Positions 7,395 to 15,497 of a stretch of DNA of 64,000 nt are shown in pieces. The notes under the pieces are model-generated. The model saw only the letters and a list, made by a program, of their open reading frames with translations. It made no database searches and was not told the origin of the DNA. Source of the DNA: Paracoccaceae bacterium (GTDB lineage Bacteria > Pseudomonadota > Alphaproteobacteria > Rhodobacterales > Rhodobacteraceae). A program made the translations under genes and the position numbers. The stretch lies in contig JADGFD010000003.1 of assembly GCA_016744015.1 (NCBI GenBank), positions 124,001-188,000 of the forward strand. Reading direction: 5' to 3'. How positions within the stretch are numbered: the first letter of the stretch is position 1; each line of letters opens with the position of its first letter.

Positions 7395-9980
7395 TTAATG
7401 CACCACCACAGGGCCTTTTCCCACCAGCAGTCCGCTTTCATCAGCTGAAATCGGGATGGTTGCCCCATCCATAACCTCGCCCGAAAGCAGCAGCTCAGCA
7501 AGCTCGTTTTGCAAGCTGCGCTGGATTACCCGCTTCAACGGCCGCGCCCCATATACCGGGTCATAGCCCTCATCCGCCAGCCATTTATGGGCCGCACCGT
7601 CAAATTCCAGCGCAATTTTCCGCCCCGCAAGCCTACGCTGCAAAATCCCGATCTGGATATCGACAATCCCGTCCATATCTGCACGGCTCAGCCGGTCAAA
7701 GATCACGATCTCGTCCAAACGGTTCAGGAATTCAGGCCTAAAATGCCCACGCACCGCGTCCATCACGTCGGCCTTGGCCTCCTCCACATCTGCCCCCTCT
7801 TCCAGAGTTGAGAGCGCCTGCGAACCAAGGTTGCTGGTCAGGATAATCAAGCTATGCTTAAAGTCTACAACCCTGCCCTGCCCGTCGGTCAAGCGACCAT
7901 CATCCAGCACTTGCAGCAGCACGTTAAACACATCTGGGTGCGCCTTTTCGACCTCGTCAAACAAGATCACCTGATAGGGTTTGCGCCGCACCGCTTCTGT
8001 CAGCACGCCCCCCTCATCGTAGCCCACGTATCCCGGAGGTGCCCCGATTAGCCGCGCCACAGAGTGCTTTTCCATAAACTCCGACATATCAATCCGCACC
8101 ATTGCCTGATCGTCATCAAACAGAAACTCCGCCAGCGCTTTGGTCAGCTCGGTTTTACCCACGCCGGTTGGCCCAAGGAACAAGAAGCTGCCCTGTGGCC
8201 GGTTCGGGTCTGAAAGCCCGGCCCGCGCCCGCCGAACCGCGTTGGAAACCGCCCGCACAGCTTGGCCCTGGCCAATCACCCGCTTACCGATCTCCTCTTC
8301 CATGCGCAGCAGCTTGTCGCGCTCGCCTTCCAGCATTTTGTCTACCGGAATGCCTGTCCAGCGCGCCACAACGCCGGCCACGTGCTCCGCCGTCACGGCC
8401 TCTTCAACCATCACGTCTTTCTGCTCGGCCTCCTCGGCTTCAGCCAGTTCAGCTTCCAGCTTGGGAATAACCCCGTAAGAAAGCTCGCCCGCCTTCCCGA
8501 GGTCCCCCTCGCGCTTGGCTTGGTCCAGCCGCGCCCGCGCCTGCTCCAACGCTTCTTTAATATCGCGCGCGCCTGCCAGCTTATCACGCTCCGCCTGCCA
8601 GCGGGCAGTCATTTGGTCAGACTCTTCTTGCAACCGCGCCAAGTCCCGCTCCAGCTTCTCAAGCCGATCCTTGCTGGCCGTATCCGTCTCTTTCTTCAGC
8701 GCCTCCGCCTCGATCCGCTTTTGCAAAATCTCACGGTCAATCGCGTCCAACTCCTCAGGCTTACTGTCCGCTTCCATGCGCAAACGGCTGGCGGCTTCGT
8801 CCATCAGGTCAATCGCCTTATCCGGCAAAAACCTGTCGGTAATATAGCGGTCGGAAAGCTGCGCAGCGGCCACCAAAGCCCCGTCACTAATCCGGATCCC
8901 GTGGTGCAATTCATACTTTTCCTTGATCCCGCGCAAAATGCTCACGCTGTCCTCCACGGTTGGCTCCTCGACCAAAACCGGTTGAAAGCGCCGGGCCAAG
9001 GCGGGATCTTTTTCCACGTGCTTGCGATATTCATCGAGCGTGGTAGCCCCCACACAGTGCAGATCACCGCGCGCTAAAGCAGGCTTCAAAAGGTTAGACG
9101 CATCCATCGCGCCATCCCCTTTGCCCGCGCCCACCAGCGTGTGCATCTCGTCAATAAACAGGATGATATCACCCTCGGCATCGGTCACTTCATTCAGAAC
9201 CGACTTTAGCCGCTCTTCAAATTCACCTCGATACTTCGCCCCCGCAATCAGCGCGCCCATATCCAAGGCCATCAGCTTTTTGCCAGCAATTGAGTCCGGC
9301 ACATCGCCATTCACAATCCGCAAGGCCAGCCCCTCGGCAATTGCGGTTTTACCCACGCCCGGGTCCCCAATCAGCACAGGGTTGTTCTTGGTCCGGCGAG
9401 AAAGCACCTGCATCGTGCGGCGGATTTCTTCGTCGCGGCCGATAATCGGGTCAATCTTGCCCTCGCGCGCCGCTTCTGTAAGGTCACGCGCAAATTTCTT
9501 CAGCGCTTCATAGGTATCCTCAGCGCTGGCACTATCCGCCGTGCGGCCCGCGCGGATTTTGTTAATCGCTTCATTCAGCGATTGCGCATTTACGCCCGCA
9601 TCTTTCAACCCGTCCGCCGCCTTAGATTTCACAATCGCCAGCGCTGTCAGCAGCCGCTCAACGGCCACAAAGCTATCGCCCGCCTTTTCAGCCAGCTTTT
9701 CAGCCTCGCCCAACACCTTGTTGGTTTGCCCATCCATATAAAGCTGCCCATCGCCCGCAACCTTCGGCAATTTGCCCAGCGCCATTTCCATGGCTTCCAG
9801 CGCAATCTTGGGGTCGCCGCCCGCTGATTTTATCAGGTTCCCCGCCATGCCCTGCTCGTCATCAAGCAGCGCCTTTAGCAGGTGCTCGGGCAAAAACCGC
9901 TGGTGGTCTTCGCGTTGTGCAATTGTCTGCGCGGCCTGCACAAAGCCCTTTGAGCGCTCGGTAAATTTCTCAAAATTCAT
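7395..9980 (-). CDS. clpB: ATP-dependent chaperone ClpB
   Basis: 861 residues, the full ClpB length. Order: Clp N-terminal repeat domain (1-145), first AAA+ module with Walker A GDPGVGKT near 203 and Walker [10 protein letters not shown], the coiled-coil middle domain of about 410-530 that distinguishes disaggregase ClpB from ClpA, and a second AAA+ module with GPTGVGKT near 602. It threads aggregated proteins through its hexamer pore together with DnaK. There is a good ribosome-binding site (AGGAGAATGAT) before the ATG. An RpoH-like promoter upstream indicates heat-shock control. Confidence 0.97.
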   Translation of the reverse strand: MNFEKFTERSKGFVQAAQTIAQREDHQRFLPEHLLKALLDDEQGMAGNLIKSAGGDPKIALEAMEMALGKLPKVAGDGQLYMDGQTNKVLGEAEKLAEKAGDSFVAVERLLTALAIVKSKAADGLKDAGVNAQSLNEAINKIRAGRTADSASAEDTYEALKKFARDLTEAAREGKIDPIIGRDEEIRRTMQVLSRRTKNNPVLIGDPGVGKTAIAEGLALRIVNGDVPDSIAGKKLMALDMGALIAGAKYRGEFEERLKSVLNEVTDAEGDIILFIDEMHTLVGAGKGDGAMDASNLLKPALARGDLHCVGATTLDEYRKHVEKDPALARRFQPVLVEEPTVEDSVSILRGIKEKYELHHGIRISDGALVAAAQLSDRYITDRFLPDKAIDLMDEAASRLRMEADSKPEELDAIDREILQKRIEAEALKKETDTASKDRLEKLERDLARLQEESDQMTARWQAERDKLAGARDIKEALEQARARLDQAKREGDLGKAGELSYGVIPKLEAELAEAEEAEQKDVMVEEAVTAEHVAGVVARWTGIPVDKMLEGERDKLLRMEEEIGKRVIGQGQAVRAVSNAVRRARAGLSDPNRPQGSFLFLGPTGVGKTELTKALAEFLFDDDQAMVRIDMSEFMEKHSVARLIGAPPGYVGYDEGGVLTEAVRRKPYQVILFDEVEKAHPDVFNVLLQVLDDGRLTDGQGRVVDFKHSLIILTSNLGSQALSTLEEGADVEEAKADVMDAVRGHFRPEFLNRLDEIVIFDRLSRADMDGIVDIQIGILQRRLAGRKIALEFDGAAHKWLADEGYDPVYGARPLKRVIQRSLQNELAELLLSGEVMDGATIPISADESGLLVGKGPVVVH

Positions 9981-10074
9981 ATCATTCTCCTATAAGCATC
10001 CATATGCGGCGCCCAAGTGGCGCGCCATAATGGCCTTAGATTTCAGGCTGCCCATTTGGCACAGCCCCTTGACT

Positions 10075-10106
10075 CATAGATGGGAAATGCAGATAGCCCT
10101 TGCAAC
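10075..10106 (-). promoter_or_regulatory. RpoH (sigma-32)-type promoter of clpB
   Basis: On the minus strand GTTGCAA (10106-10100) and CCCATCTATG (10084-10075) are separated by 15 bases. They resemble the heat-shock consensus CTTGAAA / CCCCATNTA. The promoter lies about 95 bases before clpB. It overlaps a weak rightward TTGACT (10069-10074) that may serve pyrF, so the two divergent genes may compete for polymerase. Confidence 0.6.
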
Positions 10107-10133
10107 CCTGTCGCACAGATTTCGGAGCCAGTA

Positions 10134-10859
10134 ATGCCAAAAACCGACCCCCGCCTGATTGTCGCCCTTGATGTTGCCAATGCGCTGGAAGGTCTCGCCC
10201 TTGCCGAGCAGCTTGGTGACAGCGTCAGCTTTTACAAAATCGGCCTGGGGATGCTAACCGGTGGCGGGCTTGCGCTGGCGATTGAGCTAAAAGAAAAGGG
10301 CAAACGCATTTTTCTGGATATGAAGTTGTTTGACATTCCAGCGACGGTCGAAAAAGCCACCCGTGGCTTGGCGCAATATGAGCTTGATTTCCTAACGGTG
10401 CACGGGGACCCCCACGTAGTGCGCGCCGCCGTCGCTGGCCGCGGCGATAGCACCACCAAAATCCTCGCCGTGACCATCCTCACGGCTATGGAGCGCACCG
10501 ACCTAGACGATTGCCTGCTCAAAGGTGGCGAAGTGCATGAGATTGTGGTTGAGCGCGCCCGCAATGCCTTCATCGCCGGCGCAGATGGCGTGATTGCCTC
10601 GCCTCAAGAGGCTGGCCTGATCCGCGCCTTGCCTGAGGCCACGGGGAAGCTCATTGTGACCCCCGGTGTGCGCATGGCCGATGGTGAAGCGGGTGACCAA
10701 AAACGCATCGCCACTCCCGCGCAAGCCTTGGCAGAAGGCGCGGATTACCTCGTAGTAGGCCGCCCCATTTGGCAAGCCCCCACCCCAAAACTAGCGGCCA
10801 TTAAAATCATTGCCAACATGGCCGAGTCAAGCGGGATCAATAGCCGCTTCCATTCCTAG
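10134..10859 (+). CDS. pyrF: Orotidine 5'-phosphate decarboxylase
   Basis: 241 residues from the ATG at 10134, chosen because GGAG lies 8 bases upstream and the conserved (P)RLIVALDV start follows; the frame is open further upstream to 10080. The catalytic Lys/Asp motif DMKLFDIPAT is near residue 62 and the phosphate-binding TPGVRM and VVGRPI segments are near the C-terminus. It converts OMP to UMP, the last step of de novo pyrimidine synthesis, in the cytoplasm. It is divergent from clpB and has no pyrimidine gene beside it here. Confidence 0.95.
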   Translation: MPKTDPRLIVALDVANALEGLALAEQLGDSVSFYKIGLGMLTGGGLALAIELKEKGKRIFLDMKLFDIPATVEKATRGLAQYELDFLTVHGDPHVVRAAVAGRGDSTTKILAVTILTAMERTDLDDCLLKGGEVHEIVVERARNAFIAGADGVIASPQEAGLIRALPEATGKLIVTPGVRMADGEAGDQKRIATPAQALAEGADYLVVGRPIWQAPTPKLAAIKIIANMAESSGINSRFHS

Positions 10860-10981
10860 CCAGTTAGTATAAAGTTTTATCTCTTGGTCTAAATTGGGCC
10901 ACATTTCCGTCAAACTAGCGTCATGAATCCTGCTTACTCAACTCGTTAACGATATGCAGTTTGAGTAGAAGGGAATGTAAA

Positions 10982-11095
10982 ATGCTAAACCGTATTAAGT
11001 CATTACTTATCGTAAAAAGCCCATCAGTATTTGACAAAATCGCCTTGTCACTGGCTTTTTTCGGAACGCTCGCGATTGTCATAGCGACAAGCTAA
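10982..11095 (+). CDS. Probable 37-residue single-span membrane peptide
   Basis: ATG at 10982 with GAAGGGA 7 bases upstream, TAA at 11093. The product MLNRIKSLLIVKSPSV... is basic for the first 12 residues, then carries a hydrophobic helix (IALSLAFFGTLAIVIATS). The leader has an inverted repeat TACTCAA/TTGAGTA (10935-10941 with 10961-10967) just before the ribosome-binding site. The stop codon lies inside a strong 14-bp hairpin. Start signal, composition and terminator together support a real small gene. Its family and function are unknown. Confidence 0.55.
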   Translation: MLNRIKSLLIVKSPSVFDKIALSLAFFGTLAIVIATS

Positions 11096-11123
11096 CTAGG
11101 AAACACCCGGTTAGCTTGTCGCT
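11083..11123 (+). terminator. Long hairpin at the end of the small membrane peptide gene
   Basis: AGCGACAAGCTAAC (11083-11096) and its exact reverse complement (11110-11123) form a 14-bp stem with a 13-base loop. The left arm contains the stop codon of the small gene. No T run follows, so it may act as a Rho-independent terminator only weakly, or as an mRNA stabiliser. Confidence 0.55.
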
Positions 11124-11240
11124 TGTCTTGGCCTCACACACGTCCATGGCGGAACCCGTGGGCTCATTCTGGGTCTCTCTTAAGTTTGCATACATCACAG
11201 TTTCTTGTGGAGCGCTGCTAAACAGCAACGCACGGCCCGA

Positions 11241-11255
11241 GAACATCTTGCGAAC
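11241..11255 (+). promoter_or_regulatory. SOS box (LexA site) upstream of dinB
   Basis: GAAC-ATCTTGC-GAAC is an exact match to the direct-repeat GAAC-N7-GAAC (GTTC-N7-GTTC) operator of alphaproteobacterial LexA. It lies 26 bases before the dinB start codon, so LexA should silence the polymerase gene until DNA damage. Confidence 0.8.
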
Positions 11256-11281
11256 ATGCGGCCGCCGCGCGATACTTCCCC

Positions 11282-12547
11282 ATGTCCGAGCCGATTCCCG
11301 CCCTTTGCCGCGATTGCCTACACCCGTTTGCTGGCGCTGGGCCATGCCCCAAATGCCATTCTCCACGGATTGCGCGCCATACTGAACTGTGGCAGCTTTC
11401 CATTGCCCATATGGATTGTGATGCCTTTTATGCCTCGGTAGAAAAGCGCGATAACCCCGAGCTACGTGACCTACCTATCATCGTTGGTGGTGGTCAGCGT
11501 GGCGTTGTCACCACCGCCTGCTACCTTGCGCGGCTTCACGGCGTGCGCTCCGCCATGCCCATGTTTCAGGCCCGCAAGCTTTGCCCACAAGCCGTTGAGG
11601 TACCCATTCGCATGGGTGCTTACATAGAGGCGTCCCGCCAAATTCGCGCGCTGATGGACGAGCTTACCCCTATGATTGAGCCGCTGTCGCTCGACGAGGC
11701 CTTCTTAGACCTCACCGGCACCGAGCGCCTGCACAAAACTCCGCCTGCTGTGCAACTAGCGCGGCTGGCCAGCCGCATTCAGGCCGAGGTTGGCATTACC
11801 ATTTCGATCGGACTTTCGCACAATAAATTCCTAGCCAAAATCGCGTCTGATCTTGATAAGCCCCGCGGCATGGCCCTGATCGGTCGAGCTGAAACCTCGG
11901 ATTTCCTGAAAGGAAAACCAGTTGGCATGCTTTGGGGGGTTGGCCCCGCACTGCAACAAAAACTGGCGCAAGAGGGCATTCGCAAAATAGATGACCTGCT
12001 GCGCTATACGGCCAAAGACCTAGCGAACCGCTTTGGCAGCATGGGCCTGCGGCTTTATGATCTTTCCCGCGGGAAAGACGCGCGCAAAATCAGCGCCCGC
12101 TCACCCGTAAAAAGCATATCCCGTGAGACAACTTTCAACAAAGACACCGCAGACCCCGAGGTATTAGACGGCTATTTGTGGCGGTTGAGTGTTGAAACAG
12201 CAGACCGCGCCAAAGCCAAGGGCAAGGCTGGGAGGGTGGTGGTACTCAAGCTCAAAACTAGCGATTTTCGCCAGCTTTCCCGCAGGTTAACCTTGGAAAC
12301 CCCCGCGCAACATGCCGATACAATTTACACAGTCGCCAGCCGGCTGCTCCAAGCTGCCCTGCCCAATGGCCCGTTTCGGCTATTGGGTGTTGGCATAACC
12401 GAGCTTGGTGATGAAGCCGCCGCTGATACCAGCACAGATTTGCTGGATATCAGCGCTCCTAAGCGCCGCGCAATCGAAGCGGCCACGGATACTATTCGGG
12501 CTAAATATGGCAAAGAAGCGATAAAAAAGGGGCGGGCGCTTAAATAA
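11282..12547 (+). CDS. dinB: DNA polymerase IV (Y family)
   Basis: 421 residues. The Y-family core begins near residue 38 with the metal-binding motif HMDCDAFYASVE, and the second catalytic motif PLSLDEAFLDL is near 134. Little-finger sequences (SISRETTFNKD) follow. Ahead of the core is an N-terminal extension with CRDC and CPKC pairs (residues 9-25), a possible zinc ribbon; such extensions occur in alphaproteobacterial DinB proteins. It performs error-prone translesion synthesis. An SOS box upstream supports LexA control. The C-terminal end (EAIKKGRALK) is basic, and I see no clear beta-clamp motif. Confidence 0.93.
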   Translation: MSEPIPALCRDCLHPFAGAGPCPKCHSPRIARHTELWQLSIAHMDCDAFYASVEKRDNPELRDLPIIVGGGQRGVVTTACYLARLHGVRSAMPMFQARKLCPQAVEVPIRMGAYIEASRQIRALMDELTPMIEPLSLDEAFLDLTGTERLHKTPPAVQLARLASRIQAEVGITISIGLSHNKFLAKIASDLDKPRGMALIGRAETSDFLKGKPVGMLWGVGPALQQKLAQEGIRKIDDLLRYTAKDLANRFGSMGLRLYDLSRGKDARKISARSPVKSISRETTFNKDTADPEVLDGYLWRLSVETADRAKAKGKAGRVVVLKLKTSDFRQLSRRLTLETPAQHADTIYTVASRLLQAALPNGPFRLLGVGITELGDEAAADTSTDLLDISAPKRRAIEAATDTIRAKYGKEAIKKGRALK

Positions 12548-12562
12548 AAATGCGTTGCATAA

Positions 12563-12591
12563 TTGACAATGCTGCGGTGCAGCATTATATA
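12563..12591 (+). promoter_or_regulatory. Near-consensus promoter with an operator in its spacer
   Basis: TTGACA (12563-12568), a spacer of exactly 17 bases and TATATA (12586-12591). The spacer is almost entirely a perfect inverted repeat, AATGCTGC-GGT-GCAGCATT (12568-12586), touching both promoter boxes. It begins 15 bases after the dinB stop. The next rightward gene is more than 1 kb away, so it appears to drive the short transcript described below. Confidence 0.75.
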
Positions 12592-12597
12592 GAATTC

Positions 12598-12659
12598 AGC
12601 GCCTGTATCAGGCGTTTCCTCCCTTTTCCTGAGGCCGTGCAGTGCACGGTCTTTTTTTT
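12598..12659 (+). ncRNA. Candidate regulated small RNA, about 62 nt
   Basis: Expected start about 7 bases after the -10 box, end at the U run. Order: hairpin CGCCTG-TAT-CAGGCG, a single-stranded pyrimidine-rich linker containing TTTCCTCCCTTTTCCT (able to pair with a Shine-Dalgarno sequence through CCUCCC), then a hairpin CCGTGC-AGT-GCACGG followed by TCTTTTTTTT, a textbook intrinsic terminator. This resembles the plan of alphaproteobacterial sRNAs with anti-Shine-Dalgarno CCUCC motifs. No coding sequence is contained in it. Alternative: only the dinB terminator plus a spurious promoter, but the exact 17-base spacing and the operator argue against that. Confidence 0.65.
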
Positions 12660-12661
12660 GC

Positions 12662-13510
12662 TTATTCCGCCGCGAGGCTTTGCGGACAGGCCGGAATAGC
12701 CGCCACTTTCGCCAACACATCTGAAATACGCGCGCGAATATCTGCGAAATCCTTGTGTAGCTCAACCCGCGATTCATTCATATATAGGCTGCGGTCAATC
12801 TCGATTTGCACGACATGCACACCTTTGCTGGGCGCCCCATAATGGCGCGTGATATAGCCGCCTGCAAAGGGCGCATTGCGCGCCACTGCAAAGCCGGCAT
12901 CGGTAAAAAATGCCGCCACCGCATCAGTGACCCAGTGACCAGCGGCGGTGCCATAGCGGTCTCCCAGCACAATTTCGGCGCGCTTGTTAAGCAGCCCGCC
13001 CGCAAGGGCCGAGCGGGGCATGGAATGGATATCTATCAAGAAACAGGTCCCAAATCGCTGGCGCTGCGCCTCAATCAGCCCGCGCAAGGCCGTGTGATAG
13101 GGCGTATAGCAGGCTATCAGTCGCGCCTCGGCCTCGGCAAGGCTCAGTTTGCCAAGCTGAATGGCACGCCCGTTTGCCACCACCCGCGGAATCACACCCA
13201 GCCCCGCGGCAATACGCGGATTTGTTGGCGCGCCAATAGCGTTGTGAACAATCGCCGGATCCATCTCATCTGGCGCGCGATTCAGGTCCACATAGGCGCG
13301 GGGAAAGCGAGCTTTAAGCACAGGGGCCCCCAAGGTTTCCCCAATAAACTGATCAACATAAGCGTCTTCTGAGGAGCGAAGCTGAAGGGGGGTCAAGCAT
13401 GAACGCTGTAAAAACTGCGCCGGGTATTCGGCCCCGCTATGGGGGCTGGAAAACACCGCACAGCTTTGTGGCGCAGGCGTAGATTCCAAGTTATAAGCCC
13501 TATGCTTCAT
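12662..13510 (-). CDS. N-formylglutamate amidohydrolase family protein
   Basis: 282 residues. Family features: the N-terminal SSPHSGAEYP motif near residue 21, the acidic AYVDLNRAPDEMDP segment near residue 72, and LIDIHSMPRSA near residue 157, which carry the likely metal-binding His/Asp/Glu residues. Family members hydrolyse N-formyl-L-glutamate in histidine degradation (HutG), but many homologs outside hut operons act on other acylated amino acids. No hut genes are nearby, so the substrate is open. It converges on the candidate sRNA, whose terminator abuts its stop codon. Confidence 0.85.
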   Translation of the reverse strand: MKHRAYNLESTPAPQSCAVFSSPHSGAEYPAQFLQRSCLTPLQLRSSEDAYVDQFIGETLGAPVLKARFPRAYVDLNRAPDEMDPAIVHNAIGAPTNPRIAAGLGVIPRVVANGRAIQLGKLSLAEAEARLIACYTPYHTALRGLIEAQRQRFGTCFLIDIHSMPRSALAGGLLNKRAEIVLGDRYGTAAGHWVTDAVAAFFTDAGFAVARNAPFAGGYITRHYGAPSKGVHVVQIEIDRSLYMNESRVELHKDFADIRARISDVLAKVAAIPACPQSLAAE

Positions 13511-13614
13511 GCTAGTCCTTTGTTTTCTTTCAATTCCTTAGCATAGCTTGCCCTGCGCCCCAACTTTTTTTCACTACAATTCTTTGCGATTTGTCACCCA
13601 TGCTACAAAACCGC

Positions 13615-13643
13615 TTGAACCTGCCCCCTCAAGCGCTTATAGA
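13615..13643 (+). promoter_or_regulatory. Promoter of tRNA-Val and possibly rpmJ
   Basis: TTGAAC (13615-13620), 17-base spacer, TATAGA (13638-13643). It lies 43 bases before the tRNA and is the only good promoter pattern between the leftward amidohydrolase gene and the tRNA. Confidence 0.6.
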
Positions 13644-13686
13644 CAGGCCACGCGGGCGTTGCTAATGCAGCGCTTGTTGCTTTTTC

Positions 13687-13761
13687 GGGTGTATAGCTCA
13701 GCGGGAGAGCACTTCGTTGACATCGAAGGGGTCACTGGTTCGATCCCAGTTACGCCCACCA
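13687..13761 (+). tRNA. tRNA-Val (GAC)
   Basis: 75 nt including an encoded CCA. Acceptor GGGTGTA pairs with TACGCCC (one G-U). The D-arm is GCTCAGCGGGAGAGC. The anticodon stem CTTCG/CGAAG encloses loop TTGACAT with anticodon GAC at 13719-13721. The T-arm contains GGTTCGATCCC. Confidence 0.95.
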
Positions 13762-13824
13762 TTTTCCGCCCCGTCGGAAATAAATTTTAACCGGCGCACC
13801 AGCGCCCAGAATTGGAGAATGACG

Positions 13825-13950
13825 ATGAAAGTCAAGAACTCGCTTCGCTCCCTCAAGGGCCGCCACCGCGATTGCCGTATTGTGCGCCGCAAGGGCCGTG
13901 TATATGTGATTAACAAAACACAGCCGCGCTTTAAAGCCCGCCAAGGCTAA
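13825..13950 (+). CDS. rpmJ: 50S ribosomal protein L36
   Basis: 41 residues, [19 protein letters not shown]..., the alphaproteobacterial length. It has the conserved basic composition and the single Cys18 of the zinc-less C- form, in place of the four-ligand zinc form. The start at 13825 is preferred over an ATG two codons earlier because GGAG at 13814-13817 is then 7 bases away. The gene follows tRNA-Val by 63 bases and may share its transcript. Two hairpins follow. Confidence 0.95.
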   Translation: MKVKNSLRSLKGRHRDCRIVRRKGRVYVINKTQPRFKARQG

Positions 13951-14010
13951 GCTAGCCTTTTGAAATTACAATAGATTCGGGCCGCGCTGCATTTGCAACG
14001 CGGCCCATTT
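13943..14010 (+). terminator. Double hairpin terminator after rpmJ
   Basis: First stem AAGGCTA-AGC-TAGCCTT followed by TT (13943-13961), overlapping the rpmJ stop. Second stem GGGCCGCG/CGCGGCCC (13979-14006) followed by ATTTCTTATT. The second also lies against the 3' end of the convergent gene and may serve both. Confidence 0.7.
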
Positions 14011-14011
14011 C

Positions 14012-15418
14012 TTATTGCCCAAGCAGCAAGCGCCGGATCATATCGGCCGTTACATAGCCCGTAACGGCCATGCCACGGTCTCGCTGATAGCTGCGGAAAG
14101 CCTGCCGCGTGGCGAGATCAAAACTACCATCACGCGGGCCAGTGCGGTAACCAAGGTCGGCCACCCGCTGCTCGATCAGCAAGCGCGAAACCGAGTTGAG
14201 CCGCAGCGCATCTTCCACCCGTTTGGCGTCATTTTCCACGACCTCCGGTACCGCCCCGATTCGGCTGCGGGCAATATCCTTATAAATCCCGTTGGGGAAA
14301 TCATTCAGGTATTCACGGTAAGCCGCATCGGTGTCTATTTGCACAGCGCGCGCCCAGGCCTGCTCATCAGTGCGGGCATTAAAGCGGGCCAGCTCGGCGC
14401 GGGCGCGGTTGGCAAACTGCCCGTTTGGATAGCGCTCAAGGTAAAGCCTCAACCCGCGTTCGGTGCCGCTGGCACCGGTTTGCGCCCAATAGGTGCGGTC
14501 ACCGGCGCGCAGCTCAACCCGCGCGGCATCCCCCTGCACACGCAAGCGCGCCACTTGGTCAGCATCTAGGTAGCCCGTGCGAGTCAGGCGCTCACGCCGC
14601 TGCCAACTTCGGATCGCCGTGCGAGTGCCGTTGCCAAATAGCCCGTCAACACCACGGGTATCAAAGCCAAGGTCGGTCAGGTCTTGCTGAATTTGGCGGC
14701 GTGTGCCACGGCTCAGGCCAAGGGCCTGTTCAATTTGCTCCGGTGTGCGCGCAAACACGCGGTTGTTCACGAGCTCAAGCGAGGCCGGAATGTCACCCTC
14801 GATCTCCAGCCGCCCAGTATCGGTGCGCAGCACGTCAATCACCCGCACATTGGGGCGCAAAAAGCTGTGGCGCAGCAGGTCTCCAACCTTGTCATAGGCG
14901 CCAGAAATCATCATCACGCCGCGCGGCAAAGGCATGCGGGCAAGGCCCTCTTCCACCATCGGAATGCGCACCAGCTCGCGGTCTGATTCCCCAACAAACA
15001 ACACCGCGTGCTCAGGCTTTTGCGCTAAAAGCTGGGCAATAAAGCCGATATTTATACCGCGAAACGCCATGCCTGTGGCAGAGCTTGCATTCATATCGGC
15101 AGGCAGCAGCCATGAAACCTCGCCAAAATGCGCCACATGGCCATTGAGCACAGCAATCACCGTATCAGCCCCTGCGATTTTGCCAGCAAAATCTCCGATG
15201 CGCTGTCGGGTTTCGAGGCGGTTGAGGTCTTTCCCCTCAATCACCTCGTAGCCCTGATTCTCCAGTGCATTCACCATTTGCTGGTGCTTGCGCGATATAT
15301 TGGCCACGTCTGTGCCATTATCATAATAGCCGTTAGACAGCACCAAAGCCAGATTTTGCGCATTGGCCAAGCTAGATAGGCCCAACAAAGCTATGAGTGA
15401 GAGAGTAATAATCCGCAT
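14012..15418 (-). CDS. Caspase-fold protein with two peptidoglycan-binding domains, catalytic Cys missing
   Basis: 468 residues from the ATG at 15418, chosen because AGGAGG lies upstream and a signal peptide follows (MRIITLSLIALLGLSSLANA). Residues about 20-235 form a C14 caspase/metacaspase-like domain: the His of the dyad is kept in LNGHVAHFG, but the position of the usual DACR cysteine motif reads LFVGESDR, without a cysteine. After it come a peptidoglycan-binding domain (DGLFGNGTRTAIRSWQ), a short repeat region with two helical units (YLERYPNGQFANRA, YLNDFPNGIYKDIA), and a second peptidoglycan-binding domain (DGSFDLATRQAFRSYQ) at the end. It is probably a secreted, wall-associated, non-proteolytic scaffold. 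Confidence 0.8.
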   Translation of the reverse strand: MRIITLSLIALLGLSSLANAQNLALVLSNGYYDNGTDVANISRKHQQMVNALENQGYEVIEGKDLNRLETRQRIGDFAGKIAGADTVIAVLNGHVAHFGEVSWLLPADMNASSATGMAFRGINIGFIAQLLAQKPEHAVLFVGESDRELVRIPMVEEGLARMPLPRGVMMISGAYDKVGDLLRHSFLRPNVRVIDVLRTDTGRLEIEGDIPASLELVNNRVFARTPEQIEQALGLSRGTRRQIQQDLTDLGFDTRGVDGLFGNGTRTAIRSWQRRERLTRTGYLDADQVARLRVQGDAARVELRAGDRTYWAQTGASGTERGLRLYLERYPNGQFANRARAELARFNARTDEQAWARAVQIDTDAAYREYLNDFPNGIYKDIARSRIGAVPEVVENDAKRVEDALRLNSVSRLLIEQRVADLGYRTGPRDGSFDLATRQAFRSYQRDRGMAVTGYVTADMIRRLLLGQ

Positions 15419-15497
15419 GTTAAATCCTCCTGCGTTACCGCCCCAGCTTAGCAAGCTGAGCGGCACAGGCCAGAGCTAGCAGTTTTAGCAACAGGTT

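Noticed and set aside
12635-12659. The hairpin plus T run as terminator for the leftward amidohydrolase gene
   Set aside because: The T run is only on the plus strand; on the minus strand the hairpin is followed by an A run-free sequence, so it ends the rightward transcript.
14012-15418. Active metacaspase
   Set aside because: The cysteine nucleophile position reads VGESD; only the His remains.
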